Below, piece by piece: positions 37,010 to 47,519 of a DNA stretch of 64,000 nucleotides (within the stretch, counting starts at the first letter, position 1; each line of letters begins with the position of its first letter). The stretch spans positions 186,001 to 250,000 of the forward strand of contig BROG01000520.1 of NCBI GenBank assembly GCA_030159075.1. The letters run 5' to 3'. The translations under genes were made by a program, and so were the position numbers. Below the pieces are notes generated by a model. The model ran no database searches. It worked only from the letters and a program-made list of their open reading frames with translations, and had not been told where the DNA came from. This stretch comes from Atrina japonica. Taxonomy: Eukaryota; Mollusca; Bivalvia; Pterioida; Pinnidae.

Positions 37010-38170
37010 GAAATTAGGTCACATGAGTTGGCCTTATGTTATTGGTCGTCGTCCGTAAACAATTGGCCATGTTTGATTTCTTCTTGATAACAACTTCAAA
37101 TTTTGTAAGGAGTTTCTTTAAGTTAACTTGGGACCAAAACTGCCAAAGATATCCCAATTTTTAAAAATCATTTTTATCCCTGTACACCGTGGAGAAAAAC
37201 TAAATATGTGGGTAAAAAGAGTATGCATCCTTCTACCAAAATAGTCAAATGTATTACCCCAAGGGACATTGCTTTAGTCTCTAGGGTGGGGCCAAATCAG
37301 CCATAAAGTGATTATTATATGTAGGAAACGCTGTTCTCTACATCTATGAACTGTAAAAAAATGTCAATAGATTTTTAGGAAGAACATAAAGCATTCTACC
37401 AAAATTGTGATATTCGTTACCTAGGAAGCAGGGTTCTGGGACGGGCTAATATGTACATATAGTACGAGAGGTTTCGGTCGCATGAGACGATGGTTTAACA
37501 TTTAAAGAACTGATAATATTTTCTTGTTACTTGAGTGTCTGTGACATTGATCTTTGACCCCATTATCTTAGAACATGCCACAATAAACCTTAGATAATTA
37601 GCATCAATTCAGTTTTTAATTAATAAGCCATATTTATAAAACTATATCCTAGTATGTTATATGAAGAGTTTTTAATACTAAGTATATCACAACTATATGA
37701 ACATATTAGCCCGTAATAATGTATGTAATCGTATTATCCATGAAGCCTCAGCCAATGTGAGTAAACGGTGCTCGCATTCGTCAACCAATCATATCGAGGC
37801 TTTTAAATAATTTCAGAATTATACTGAATCAGCAGACTTCCGTTGCAGATCACAACTACTGTAATTGGACAACACCTTCACCTTATAGATATTCATTAGC
37901 TACGAGAGATTCCGATCGCATGAAACCGAGGCTAGGAAAGAGTATAGCGATTCTGGATCGTGGTTTTACGACGATGTTGTTAAACATGATCAACTTCTTT
38001 TCGAGAATTAATGTGTCAATTTTAACCAAATCTGGCATCAACTATCCCCATGGGGATGCACATGTTGTTAACAAAAAGGAGAAGGAGCTTGTACCCAGTG
38101 GGGCCAAAAATAGCAGAAAACTTTTTAAAATTCATTGATCATCATAGATATGCTTACTGTACATTTCAAC
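37010..38170 (+). repeat. Family U repeat, two copies
   Basis: 37010-37450 contains 'ggtcgtcgtccgtaaacaat' and 'gataacaacttcaaattttg', then several phrases of the type 'ctaccaaaatagtcaaatg' and 'cattctaccaaaattgtga' that repeat within it. 37960-38170 is a shorter copy with 'gtcaattttaaccaaatctg' and 'caaaaaggagaaggagctt'. Both match 12650-13110. Confidence 0.5.
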
Positions 38171-38455
38171 CTGGTAACCGTTAGTCCTTGATGAGCCCCT
38201 TGTAAAATAGTGTACATGTCGTCAATGGTATCAACGTAGATAAATGAAATATATACATTGTAACTGTGATATCATTGTTAAATAATTACTGAATACGAGT
38301 ACGCAGCTACATTTTTACTTTTAACAATTCTAGTATCTCTGATTTTGGATTTTGGTTAACCATAAACATACGGTTGAATTTGATTTTAATTTGACCAGTC
38401 ATACTTAACATATTTTACATCAACTTGCTATAGGTAACCCACTAGCCCTTAGCAA

Positions 38456-38776
38456 ATGATATCCGTTAACATAATTTTAAACGACAATAAAAGTTTGACT
38501 CCCTTGAGAGAACACTTTAAAAGCGTGAACAAAGCAATAGAACACTTCTACACCATGGAAATAAATGTTGGTACCGTACTTTTGTTCAATGGCGTCAGAA
38601 AAAATTGTCATCAATTGAAAGACTTTGACGCACATTATGTATCCAGAACAGATGAATCAGTCTATCAATGGATGAAAGGAAATGTAATCGATATTGCGAA
38701 ACAAAACACCAGCATATATTTTATTTTGGTTCTGGCATGTAGGTACATATCTATATACGTATGGGAAATATGTTAA
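38456..38776 (+). CDS. Open frame of unknown nature, possible exon
   Basis: A 106-codon frame follows 'acttgctatag', which could be a splice acceptor, and near its end meets 'gcatgtaggtacat', which could be a donor. The middle (MEINVGTVLLFNGVRKNCHQ and DESVYQWMKGNVID) has a composition less skewed to Phe, Ile, Lys and Asn than random frames here. An in-frame TAG lies at the putative acceptor, so if this is an exon it starts there or at the Met. I recognise no family, see no neighbours for it, and cannot exclude chance. Confidence 0.25.
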   Translation: MISVNIILNDNKSLTPLREHFKSVNKAIEHFYTMEINVGTVLLFNGVRKNCHQLKDFDAHYVSRTDESVYQWMKGNVIDIAKQNTSIYFILVLACRYISIYVWEIC

Positions 38777-38789
38777 TATTTGCAAACTG

Positions 38790-39440
38790 TGGACATGTAA
38801 GGTATTTATTACCTGTGATATAACTTAATGTTTCCAAATGAAGATCAAATTATAACCTCACAAGATATATTTATAGCTATTAGTTTGCCATTCAAAAGGA
38901 TTCTATTTGTAGAACGTCATCAGTGACAAAATATAGTACCACTTAAATTATTTGCGCTAAACATTCATTTCGGAGACAAAATTGATATGTAATCGATAAA
39001 AACAAATCAATGTTGGAATCCCACACAAAACCAACTATTATCAGTAGTGGCGGTTATATTCATTTTATTTCGAACAACACCGATTTCAGATACAAAAGTC
39101 GGAGAAAAAGTCTTGACAAACGACACATGTAAACGTTTTTTCAATAAAACGTTTTAAAATTCTACTCCTACATGTGAAGATATTTTAGTACTTTGATTAA
39201 GCTGAAAGAGACAAATTAAAATGATAAAATAAATTACACCAAATTGATCCCAACAGAAAGTTAAAAACCAATTTTTGGCCGACATATTTAGATCTACTGG
39301 TCTTTTTCTAATTTAGACGTATAATGGAAACCTGTTTTAAGATACATACATACATACGACAAGACTATTGAATATATATATATATATATAAAGCAACCGA
39401 GTTCTCCGGAATTCTACTCACCGCTATCGAAACATTCATT
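38790..39440. other. No feature recognised
   Basis: AT-rich. A short TA run lies at about 39372-39390. Confidence 0.4.
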
Positions 39441-39444
39441 TTTG

Positions 39445-39540
39445 TGATTGCGTAGATGACCAAGTGGTTAGTACGTCGTGCATGAGAGCCAGGCGATTGG
39501 TGCCATAGGTCGAGGATTCGAATCCCAGCCGGGGCATGTC
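39445..39540 (+). repeat. tRNA-like SINE head
   Basis: Box-A-like 'gatgaccaagtggttagtac' and a strong box B 'ggattcgaatccc' stand about 45 bp apart. The sequence after box B (agccggggcatg) does not pair with the 5' side, so this is a tRNA-derived repeat and not a tRNA gene. Confidence 0.5.
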
Positions 39541-40202
39541 GAAATTATAGGTACCTTGTTATTTCTGTATTTGTGTCAAATCCCCCTTTTCTTTGTCCGT
39601 ATCTCTCACGGAGTGTACTTTGCTTTATAATTTTATAAACATGAACGGTAGTTCGTAGTTTTTGTTAAAATCAAACTATTGCATAATGGAGGCATCCAAT
39701 GTGTAAGTACTTTGGAGTGTGCTAACTGGAAGGAAATGTTGAGAAGCTGAGGAAGATTCAAGGGATGTTGTTTTTAAAGACATTAGATAGAATAAAAGAC
39801 CATCGTGTGTGTAGCTAGTTTTTATTAGATGCCTACTTACTGTTATAATGCAATATCAATATATTTTCAATAGTTAAAATTATATCATGATCAACTCACC
39901 AGTATATGTAGTACTTTCCGTGTATATGTATATACGTTTGTTACACAATCACCCATTTATTTACCTGTATTCTTTTCTGTTGTTATGTTCCTATTTACAT
40001 GTATACATTCATTGTGACCTCTACATTTTTTGCCATATATGTATATTGATTAAGGAGAAGACAATCTAAGTTGTGATAACTTGTGTCTCATCCTATTGTT
40101 TGAAACAATAAAATATGTTTAAATCAAAAAATTCTGTATTTGTGCTTCATATATGATTGATGTGCGCAGATAGTATGATTTCTGATCCAACTGTAGTGAT
40201 AT

Positions 40203-40220
40203 TATATATATATATATATA

Positions 40221-40303
<83 letters not shown>
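40203..40303. repeat. (AT)n microsatellite
   Basis: About 100 bp of TA/AT with one 'atgtat' interruption near 40221. Confidence 0.98.
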
Positions 40304-40308
<5 letters not shown>

Positions 40309-40309
40309 T

Positions 40310-41950
40310 GATTGATTTACATTTAAAACAAGTTTATTGAAAGTCAAGGCGAAGCGAGAAGCGACAATATGAAGAAGCCATTTTGAATTTGAAAATATAT
40401 TTCGCTGACTTTTGGCGTTGCGTTACGTTTCAAAATTTATTTATCGCATATATACGGAGTGTACAATATTTACAATTTATAACAATCAATATAAGGCATA
40501 ACAACAGATCTGCATTTTATCTTATCTATACATTTACTGATAATATCTTAAAACTTTCTTCCATCTAATTTAGTTTTAAATTTCTACGTTAAAGAATGCT
40601 ATTTGAAAACGAGTTAAAGACGGGCGAATATGTTTTCTGTTGTAAATAACAAGAAGAAAAAATAACCAGAGACGTAAATTTACAGGCGTATAAAACTCGG
40701 ATGTTATTTCTCTATCTTAATCCATCATCATGTTATAATATACATATTATAATCGTAATTGTATGTCGACTTGCTATCACACGGCTAATCAGTTACATTT
40801 AAATGTTTTTAAAAGTATTTACAAAGTAAAATCCATCCCTCACGGTCAATTATTGGTCAATTGTTTAAAGTTTGCGGTAGCACAGAAATGAATGACTGTT
40901 TTAATATATTATTCTGTAATTGAGTTTACTAAATAACATGGATTTAAAAAGTCAGTTTACTTAGTTTGGCAGTGTGGTTACATGTTTCTAGAAATACAGG
41001 AGTAAAAAGTATTAACTGTAGAATAATGCATTTTACAATATTAGTCTTTTTAAAAGTGGAAATCTGGGAAAAAATTACCTAACACGGACAAAAGGACGAT
41101 AGAATAGTTGTAAACTTTCGACATAATGTAGACAGTATAAGACAGATCATTTTTCTCAGATTCACAGTTAAACATTTACGACTTCTTCACTCAAAATACA
41201 TGTATACCTCTTGTCTACTCTTAATACAACTAATCCACATGGGATTTAAAGGAGAGACTTTGGCATCATCGGCAACTGGTCTTTTGTTTGTTTTATTTTT
41301 TTTGGCGGGGGGGGTTACTAAAAATGGTACCTGCAAGTTAAATACTTAGTCTTTGGTTGTCATGATTATTATTTCGTGAACGAGACGCAATTTCTAATAT
41401 ATATATATATATTCTTTAAAATTCTATAATGGATTTAGTTAAATTAAGGTAAATTTAAATATATGTAATTCCGTCTTCTTCCGATGTTACATTTGAACTA
41501 AGAATTGCCTAGTTGATTTCTACGAAACCGCAAAGAAATGTTCAGTACCGGCATGCAATGTTTAAGTGCTATTATTTTTCCTTATTGTTTCGAAATTCCA
41601 GTGATATTTGTTAATTTTATATGGTTTTTACCCCAAAACTCCTAAACACCCCAACGGCCAGAGTGCTTACATGCCTTATTTTGTAGCATTTTTATAAGCT
41701 TTCAGAAAATCATAACCTTCAAAATTCCCCCTTGGAGGGAACAGGGTTTATTAATGGCTCAAAGGTTATTGAAGCTGCATATACTAGTTCAGCAAACCTC
41801 CAATTTTGACCACAATCATTAACAGGAGATCTACAAAATATCTAGGCCGAAATTGTAATTTGTCCACATATGGGAGTTACTCCCCTTTTAACGTTAAAGA
41901 TATGAAAGACAGTATAAGTTAATATAAGTAAAAATATACAGTACGCAAAG
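40310..41950. other. No feature recognised
   Basis: AT-rich sequence. A run of eight or nine G near 41306 and a short AT tract near 41398 are the only notable points. Confidence 0.4.
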
Positions 41951-41957
41951 AACTATA

Positions 41958-42190
41958 GGTAAAGGGAAATTAGCTTTTTTCAATTTCTCCCTTTTTACTT
42001 CTTTAAGTTAGATTGATATACAATGGGGAAAAAAGAAATATACACATGCATAAAAATTCTTAAAGTCCTATATTGTATTTTGTGAAACTTGCTTTAAAAA
42101 TCCAGATGTGGCAGTTGATTAACTCAAACTTATCATTTTTTATATGAATACCACACTAGCCCTTACCGTCTTATTTTCATATGATAGTTA
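41958..42190. mobile_element. TTAA-type inverted-repeat element, truncated copy 3
   Basis: Begins 'taaagggaaattagcttttt' and follows copies 1 and 2 through 'agattgatatacaatgggga', 'gcagttgattaactcaaact' and 'ccgtcttattttcat', where it stops before the right-hand arm. The right end and its TTAA are missing. Confidence 0.65.
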
Positions 42191-42471
42191 GATGTGTAAT
42201 ACTAACAGACGTATAAGGGGCAGATCCAGGAATTTTCAAATAGAGGGAATAAAGTGTTTTGTTTTTTTTAGGGGGTGTGACAAGATTCCGTACACGTGAA
42301 AATGGTGCGTTCATTCTGTGTAAAAAATTGGGTATCGTCAATTATCTTTAGCTGATAATAACACAAGGGAAAATGGAATACATTTTGATCCAATGCAAAG
42401 TTTGTTTACAAATAAATTTTCATATTAATACATGCTGAGAATTTTGTGCCACTCAACAATCTGCAGTTATA

Positions 42472-42660
42472 TGGTGGCGGGCAAGTTTTAATGGTGGAGG
42501 AGAGAACTCGGTTACAATATACCCAGGAAGAGAACACCGGCCTTCCGCAAGTAAACTAGCAAACTTTCTAACAAAAATCAGTGTAGGCTCCAGTGGGACT
42601 CGAGCATGCGCTGACAGGAAGTGAGACACTTCATGGTTTAACGCGCGATGTTCTTACTTA
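42472..42660 (-). repeat. SINE-like copy, family A
   Basis: Has 'atggtggaggagagaactcg', 'ccggccttccgcaagtaaac', 'gactcgagcatgcgctgaca' and 'ttaacgcgcgatgttctta', inverted relative to 60038-60235. Confidence 0.65.
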
Positions 42661-42694
42661 TCCCCTACATGTTGAAAAAAACGCAAGCTTGTTT

Positions 42695-42898
42695 GTGTTT
42701 AACGTCCCACTCAGGAATCTTTCACTCATATGGAGGCGTCACCAAATGCCGGTGAAGGACTTCAAGTTTTGGCCTATGCTCGGCACTTACGGTCATTGAG
42801 CAGTGAGGGTTCTTTAACGTGCCGACACCTAATGTGACACGGAACCTCGGTTTTTACTGTCTCAAGCGCGCTGCCGACTGAGGCAGGCCGGCTCCGAG
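42695..42898 (-). repeat. tRNA-Lys-derived SINE-like copy, family B (long body)
   Basis: On the minus strand the head 'gccggcctgcctcagtcggc' is tRNA-like and is followed by a body that ends in 'atatgagtgaaagattcctg', 'agtgggacgttaaac'. The central body (with 'ccggcatttggtgacgcctc') is absent from the second family B copy at 62748-62920, although head and tail are shared. The 157-codon minus-strand frame across this region (42774-43247) is accidental. Confidence 0.7.
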
Positions 42899-43004
42899 AA
42901 AACGCAAGCGAAAATATCTTTACCGATATGTTGGGCAAACACAACACGTAATACAAAGACGGTAGTACAAATCCATAAAATCCAAGATATATATAGACAA
43001 AGCC

Positions 43005-43210
43005 TGGCTGGATCCAGGATTTCGAGTTTGAGGGAGGAAGAGTATATAATTGTTTTCGCTGAGCGTAGCCAGGAGGGAAAATTTTGGTAGGCCTAATTAA
43101 AAAACTCTGAGAAGTTTTTTTTATGTATTCCAGATGTGATGTTAATATAACATAAAACTTATATGTGAAAAAAGTGGGGGAGGGCCCCCTGCTCCCCGTG
43201 GTTCCTACGC
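43005..43210. repeat. Fragment of a 'gatccaggat' dispersed repeat
   Basis: 'tggctggatccaggatttcg' at about 43006 and a G/C-rich patch with 'ggagggccccctgctccccg' at about 43180 resemble the outer parts of the element at 47358-47515. It is diverged. Confidence 0.4.
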
Positions 43211-43259
43211 CTTTGCATCTAGAAACAAAAGATTCAGTGCTCGTCATTGATTAATGTAA

Positions 43260-44190
43260 ATATGATAACCCTATATGCAGCATTACCACGCAATCTGTGA
43301 TACATTATTTTCTGTTTAAAACAAAATTATACCGATTTGTCAACCGAATAATAAAATGTCACAGTTTCATGTTGTTATCACAGAATGCGTGGTGAAAATG
43401 AAAAAAAAAGAACAAAAACAAACAAAAGAAAAAACACACAATCTTATGAGAAAGTGAAAGTCAAGAAAGATAACTCCTACTTATCATGAAGAGACACGTG
43501 TGTTTGTTGACATCATTACCAAATAAGATTTTATAACAGACAGCATCCTTTATCATTCTTTGTCCAGCCGGTATGAATCTGATTACTGGACAAAATATCA
43601 TGTTATGCCTCCGCATGACGTTAATTTTTCTTCCATATAAATCATTTCATAAAAGTTACGTACTGTCGTGAGAATAAATTCCATTTCGTTCGATCGTCAT
43701 AAGCCAGAAGTGTACAGCTGAGTAACAAATATGATCCAAATTTTTATTCATGGAGTGTTTATATAAGCAATCTTTGATAAAACTTATACAAAAAATATAG
43801 ATCTATACCTTACAGTTCATTATTAATGTGTTTGACATTTTTGCTTTCAAAATTCATAATCAGAACTAAAAAACGATTTCCTCACTACACATTTTTCCTA
43901 TTTAGCCTACACTTAAAAACGAGACGTGCACAAATCATTGGTACTCCAAAAAATAAATGGATAATGGATATATAAAATGACATTATAACCTAATTCAAAA
44001 CAGCAGTTTTATGTAAGCTTTTTTACATCTTAAAGGATTTACCGCCCTGACGTCTGCCGTGTCATGGGACGACAGTTTTAAGTCTCACCTGACAGACTAA
44101 TGGCTCTCATTTTGTAAGTCAACTCATTGGAAGAGAGTCACTACTCTTTCTTTTGCAAATCTTTGGTATATGTCCCGGTACACAACTTTA
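43260..44190. other. No feature recognised
   Basis: AT-rich sequence with no supported feature. Confidence 0.4.
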
Positions 44191-44194
44191 CCAT

Positions 44195-44400
44195 GTTTTG
44201 TTTCGTAACTCTGCATCTTTTTTTATTTCCAGCTCAGTCTTATTGACAGAAACGATCATCTTGAACATTTGTTTTGGCTTTTTGTGCATTACACAGGCGT
44301 CGGAAGCGAATTGAAAGTGTGGGGGGCTAAACCAACTTAAAAAACACACACACGCCAGAAACGTCTGGGGGCTAAGCCCCAATTTTCAACACCTATGTCT
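44195..44400. repeat. Family R fragment and adjacent small inverted repeat
   Basis: 44210-44285 has 'tcttattgacagaaacgatc' of family R. Next to it 'ggcgtcggaagcgaattgaa' with 'gtgtggggggcta' at 44297 is mirrored by 'ctaagccccaattttcaaca' at about 44372, forming arms of about 30 bp around 'acacacacacgcc'. The latter looks like a separate miniature element. Confidence 0.45.
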
Positions 44401-44569
44401 ATCTTTATTTATATATATAAATTTGGGTAAAGTTTTTGTTGTCTAGTTGTTTATACACATTCTGTCGTATTTATAAAAGTTCGTCTCAAATAGAAAGTCA
44501 TTCGTTAAAAATGAAAGCAAATTATTTAGAAGTCAGCGAATATGATATCGGTTTTCAGAGGGTAGTAAC

Positions 44570-44917
44570 ATGTAGAGCGCGGTGCGATTTTACTGTTAGA
44601 ACAGTATAGAATTACTAAACGCACGGGAGTCATTAAGTGCGTGGTGATTCTTATCAGCGCCTCGCACAAAGAGCCGAAAATACAGAACCCGAAGCCTTCA
44701 AACGGACAGCGAAAATCAAGAATCTATTATATAAGATATATAGATTATATGTGCTAGACTATAAATACTGGAAATGGATATTATGAATATCGGAGTTATC
44801 CAGGAATCTGATACTGAAGTTGAAGATAGTCGAGTCCTTTAGAATATCATCTGTTCAACAGAAATTAACCAACTTTCCAGGATGTGGGAACTCCGACGAA
44901 TACAAAACGAGATGCTG
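44570..44917 (+). promoter_or_regulatory. Possible first (untranslated) exon of the glycosyltransferase gene
   Basis: This stretch is richer in C, G and CpG than its surroundings ('gagcgcggtgcgattttact', 'cgcacgggagtcattaagtg', 'cagcgcctcgcacaaagagc') and ends at a good donor, GATGCTG|GTAAGA at 44917/44918. The glycosyltransferase start codon lies in an exon that opens with an acceptor at 54202, so an upstream exon is needed, and this is the only candidate I see. It contains short open frames starting at ATG (for example near 44776) that stop within it. The link is inference. Confidence 0.3.
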
Positions 44918-45419
44918 GTAAGATCCTCATGTAAACGTTTAAAAGTAGGAATTTTTGTAATATCCTACAAAGATGCTGTTTCTGTGTTATATACATATTC
45001 ATAACTGATCTTAATGCAGCATTTATTAGTATATACTTAAAATGCGAAGTATGTAAGTAAGACGGAGTGTACAGCTGTAGTCAAAAGTAAAGTTAACTCC
45101 AACATTGAAACGGAACATATAACTGTATCATATATCGCCTTGACTGGTGTTGATATACATACGGCATAACTTTCGGCGTTATGCTATCCCTCAAAGATAA
45201 CGAGCATCACGCAGGCTTGTTTATCGTTGTAAGTTTTAGAAATACAGAATCCTCGGATTTAACACTAAAATCATATTTTGATATTCGTGAACTTACATGT
45301 ACATGTTATATATCCAGTAAATTAGCTCACACCTAATATCTGTGTTTAGCATTAGCCCGAGACATCTGTACTTTATTCCACTGGTAGCGTATTGTGTTTT
45401 ACGCCACACTCAACATGCT

Positions 45420-45492
45420 ATCTCTTACACAGAGTTGTCGGTCTTTGCACGCCTCACAGGGGTGCAAGGACCGACAACTCTGTGTTAGAGAT
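45420..45492. repeat. Near-perfect hairpin, 31-bp arms
   Basis: The left arm 45420-45450 (with 'acacagagttgtcggtcttt') and right arm 45462-45492 pair along 31 bp, with one T-T mismatch and one G-U pair if transcribed, around an 11-nt loop gcctcacaggg. The stem is more GC-rich than the neighbourhood. Confidence 0.9.
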
Positions 45493-45519
45493 TGACTCAA
45501 CAATTTTCCAGTAACATGT

Positions 45520-45565
45520 TGACGGCTAGGTTAAAATGGTGACGGAGAGAACCCGGTTACTGACA
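45520..45565. repeat. Family A SINE fragment
   Basis: Only 'atggtgacggagagaacccg' with 'gttac' is recognisable, the end of the family A body. Confidence 0.35.
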
Positions 45566-45837
45566 GTATATCAATCTTGATGTTCAAATTATCAATTTAA
45601 AATTGTATACTTTTATATCAAATTGCAGTATAAGAAAATGCCCTTTATATATATATATATATATGTCTGATTGCTTTAGCTGTTCTGCTAAACGTTTTAA
45701 AATGCTAGGTTCAATTCCAGGGCAGCTTAGATTGAATACAGATGCTCTTTTTCTTGTCTTCGAAAGATCCGATTCAACAGTTTCATTTTTGTGCGACCGT
45801 CAATGGAACAGTCACTACCTTTTTAGAAACTTACTGG

Positions 45838-45915
45838 TTTGAGTTATTACCGGAAATCGAACCCGCGATATTCCGCTTTTTAGTCATAATTTTTTTACCT
45901 CTTGACCACTACAAG
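45838..45915 (-). repeat. tRNA-like fragment
   Basis: On the minus strand 'agtggtcaagaggtaaaaaa' and 'cgcgggttcgatttccggta' form A and B boxes with plausible spacing. The anticodon arm is A-rich and unpaired, so it is a pseudo-tRNA or SINE head. Confidence 0.45.
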
Positions 45916-46379
45916 CTTCAGTACAGGCCGTGAATGTATTTCGTCTAAAACCGAACATTGGAAAGTTAAGTCATGGGTCATCTCGATGAGACACTAAACC
46001 GACCTATTGTGTAGCGATAGGCACGGCAAACTAAATGAACCACACTGTAGTCACACTATAGGTGTCTAAATTTTCGCTTACAACTGGCCATTGTGAAATT
46101 CCAAAGCAAATAAAAAAGTCTTGTCCGGACGTAAAATGTTACTAAATGACAATAAAACAACCAATAAAGAAGTCAAGTTTTGTAAAAGTTTTTCCGTGTG
46201 GTGAATCAGTTGCCGCGAGGTACATACCTACACGTAATAGCAGCGATATATAAAGCTAATAGTATGTATGTAGAGAACGGATATGCTTCATTCATCAACT
46301 AATTCCATTCAACCGACATTTGTGGTAAAAATATTAGAATTTATTTTTGTGAACAAAATATGTCATTTTTATCTTATCT

Positions 46380-46383
<4 letters not shown>

Positions 46384-46450
<67 letters not shown>
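46384..46450. repeat. (AT)n microsatellite
   Basis: 67 bp of AT. Confidence 0.99.
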
Positions 46451-46452
<2 letters not shown>

Positions 46453-46679
46453 CTTGGCCTCTTGAATTCCTACAAGGAATCATATTTGGCCATCTTTTAC
46501 ACCTTTAGGCTATTCATAACTAACAGTCGTCGTTATCTAACTTGTTGAGTAGGTTACGCCCCAATTTATGACTATTACAATTATAAACATTTGTTTGTCT
46601 GTAGTGACGCATGTCAAGACGTTTTATATTGCTCCTCGGTACTTTCGATATCTCTTTCTTAAGTCCTTAAAAGAATAAG

Positions 46680-46752
46680 CCGGTATTGGGAATCGAACAC
46701 GAGATCATCCGGCTTGGTAGGCGAATGCTCTACCATTAGACCACTTCAAACG
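46680..46752 (-). repeat. tRNA-Gly-like pseudogene or SINE head
   Basis: On the minus strand it reads 'agtggtctaatggtagagca', 'ttcgcctaccaagc' and 'gtgttcgattccca', collinear with animal tRNA-Gly; the loop would hold ACC. The anticodon and T stems contain mismatches and the acceptor arms do not pair, so I do not call it a functional tRNA. Confidence 0.5.
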
Positions 46753-46839
46753 ATTTGTTTATAAACGTAAAAGTTTAAACTTTATTTATTTTACAACGAT
46801 TTGCTAACAAGTTATGCAAGCTTATATTAATGCCTCTCG

Positions 46840-46925
46840 TTGGCCCTGTCCTGATGTTGGCGTGCGGGGGTCCTTGCTATGGGGAGGAAATCGGATTACC
46901 CGGAGAAAACCAACGCGTCTTACTT
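46840..46925. repeat. Short GC-richer dispersed fragment
   Basis: The patch with 'gggggtccttgctatgggga' and 'cccggagaaaaccaacgcgt' stands out by composition. A related phrase 'gagagtccttgccatggggt' occurs at about 51743. Confidence 0.35.
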
Positions 46926-47030
46926 GGAATTATTAGAATATAGGAATTTTCAAAATTTATTATTTTGAAATTAATTTGAATATTATTAACACAAAGAATT
47001 ATGCTCTGAAATAATGAATGAAAAAATAAT

Positions 47031-47084
47031 GTAACACCAGCAATATATAAAGCTAATATTAGCTTTATATATCGCTGGTAACAC
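47031..47084. mobile_element. 40-bp palindrome flanked by 7-bp direct repeats
   Basis: 47038-47057 and 47058-47077 are reverse complements with a single mismatch and no spacer. GTAACAC stands immediately on both sides (47031-47037 and 47078-47084). The structure is what a minimal miniature inverted-repeat insertion with a target duplication would look like. A second copy of the arm lies at 46241. Confidence 0.75.
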
Positions 47085-47357
47085 TTTCTACATGTACATC
47101 TACACTTTATTGCACTAATGACAGGAAGTGTTTAACATGAATGTACATATTGCATAATAATGCCTGGCGGACAACATGTACATTTCGTGTAAATATTCAC
47201 GTCGGTAAAATACGTTGACAGTGGGTTGTTAGAAATGGTATGGAGCGAGATATATTTATCAACTCCACATTTAATAAAAATAATTAAGAAGTCTCTCGAA
47301 ACATAATTTTAAGGAAAGAGTTCAAAATAAATCCCTACCCATTTTAAAACACTTATT

Positions 47358-47515
47358 ATTAGGGCGGATCCAGGATTTTTTGAAAGGGGGTGAGAATCTT
47401 TATCATTACGAAATACGAGCGCCGAAAGTGCGTGCCATCAGAGGCGAGGGGTGTGGGCCATTTTGGATTTTTCAAAGGGGGGTGCAACCCCTCCTAAATC
47501 CGCCAATGTATTTTT
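47358..47515. mobile_element. Miniature inverted-repeat-like element
   Basis: The left edge 'gggcggatccaggatttttt' with 'gaaagggggtg' is answered by 'tttttcaaaggggggtgcaa' and 'cctcctaaatccgccaatg'. The ends are imperfect inverses (ggcggat / atccgcc). No coding capacity. Confidence 0.55.
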
Positions 47516-47519
47516 ATTG

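Larger units (their letters stand above)
46241..47077. mobile_element. Segment bounded by a perfect 20-bp inverted repeat
   Basis: The 20-mer 'cagcgatatataaagctaat' at 46241-46260 reappears as its exact reverse complement at 47058-47077. The 836 bp enclosed include an AT tract (46384-46450) and a tRNA-like sequence (46680-46750) but no gene. No clear target duplication borders the whole segment. Alternatively, two independent copies of one palindromic mini-element account for it (see 47031-47084). Confidence 0.5.

Noticed and set aside
39445..39540. Possible functional tRNA gene
   Set aside because: Box A and B are good but the acceptor arms do not pair, so it was kept only as a SINE head.
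42774..43247. 157-codon minus-strand frame
   Set aside because: It runs across a family B SINE and a fragment of another repeat, and has no domain.
46680..46752. Possible tRNA-Gly gene
   Set aside because: Mismatches in the anticodon and T stems and no acceptor stem.
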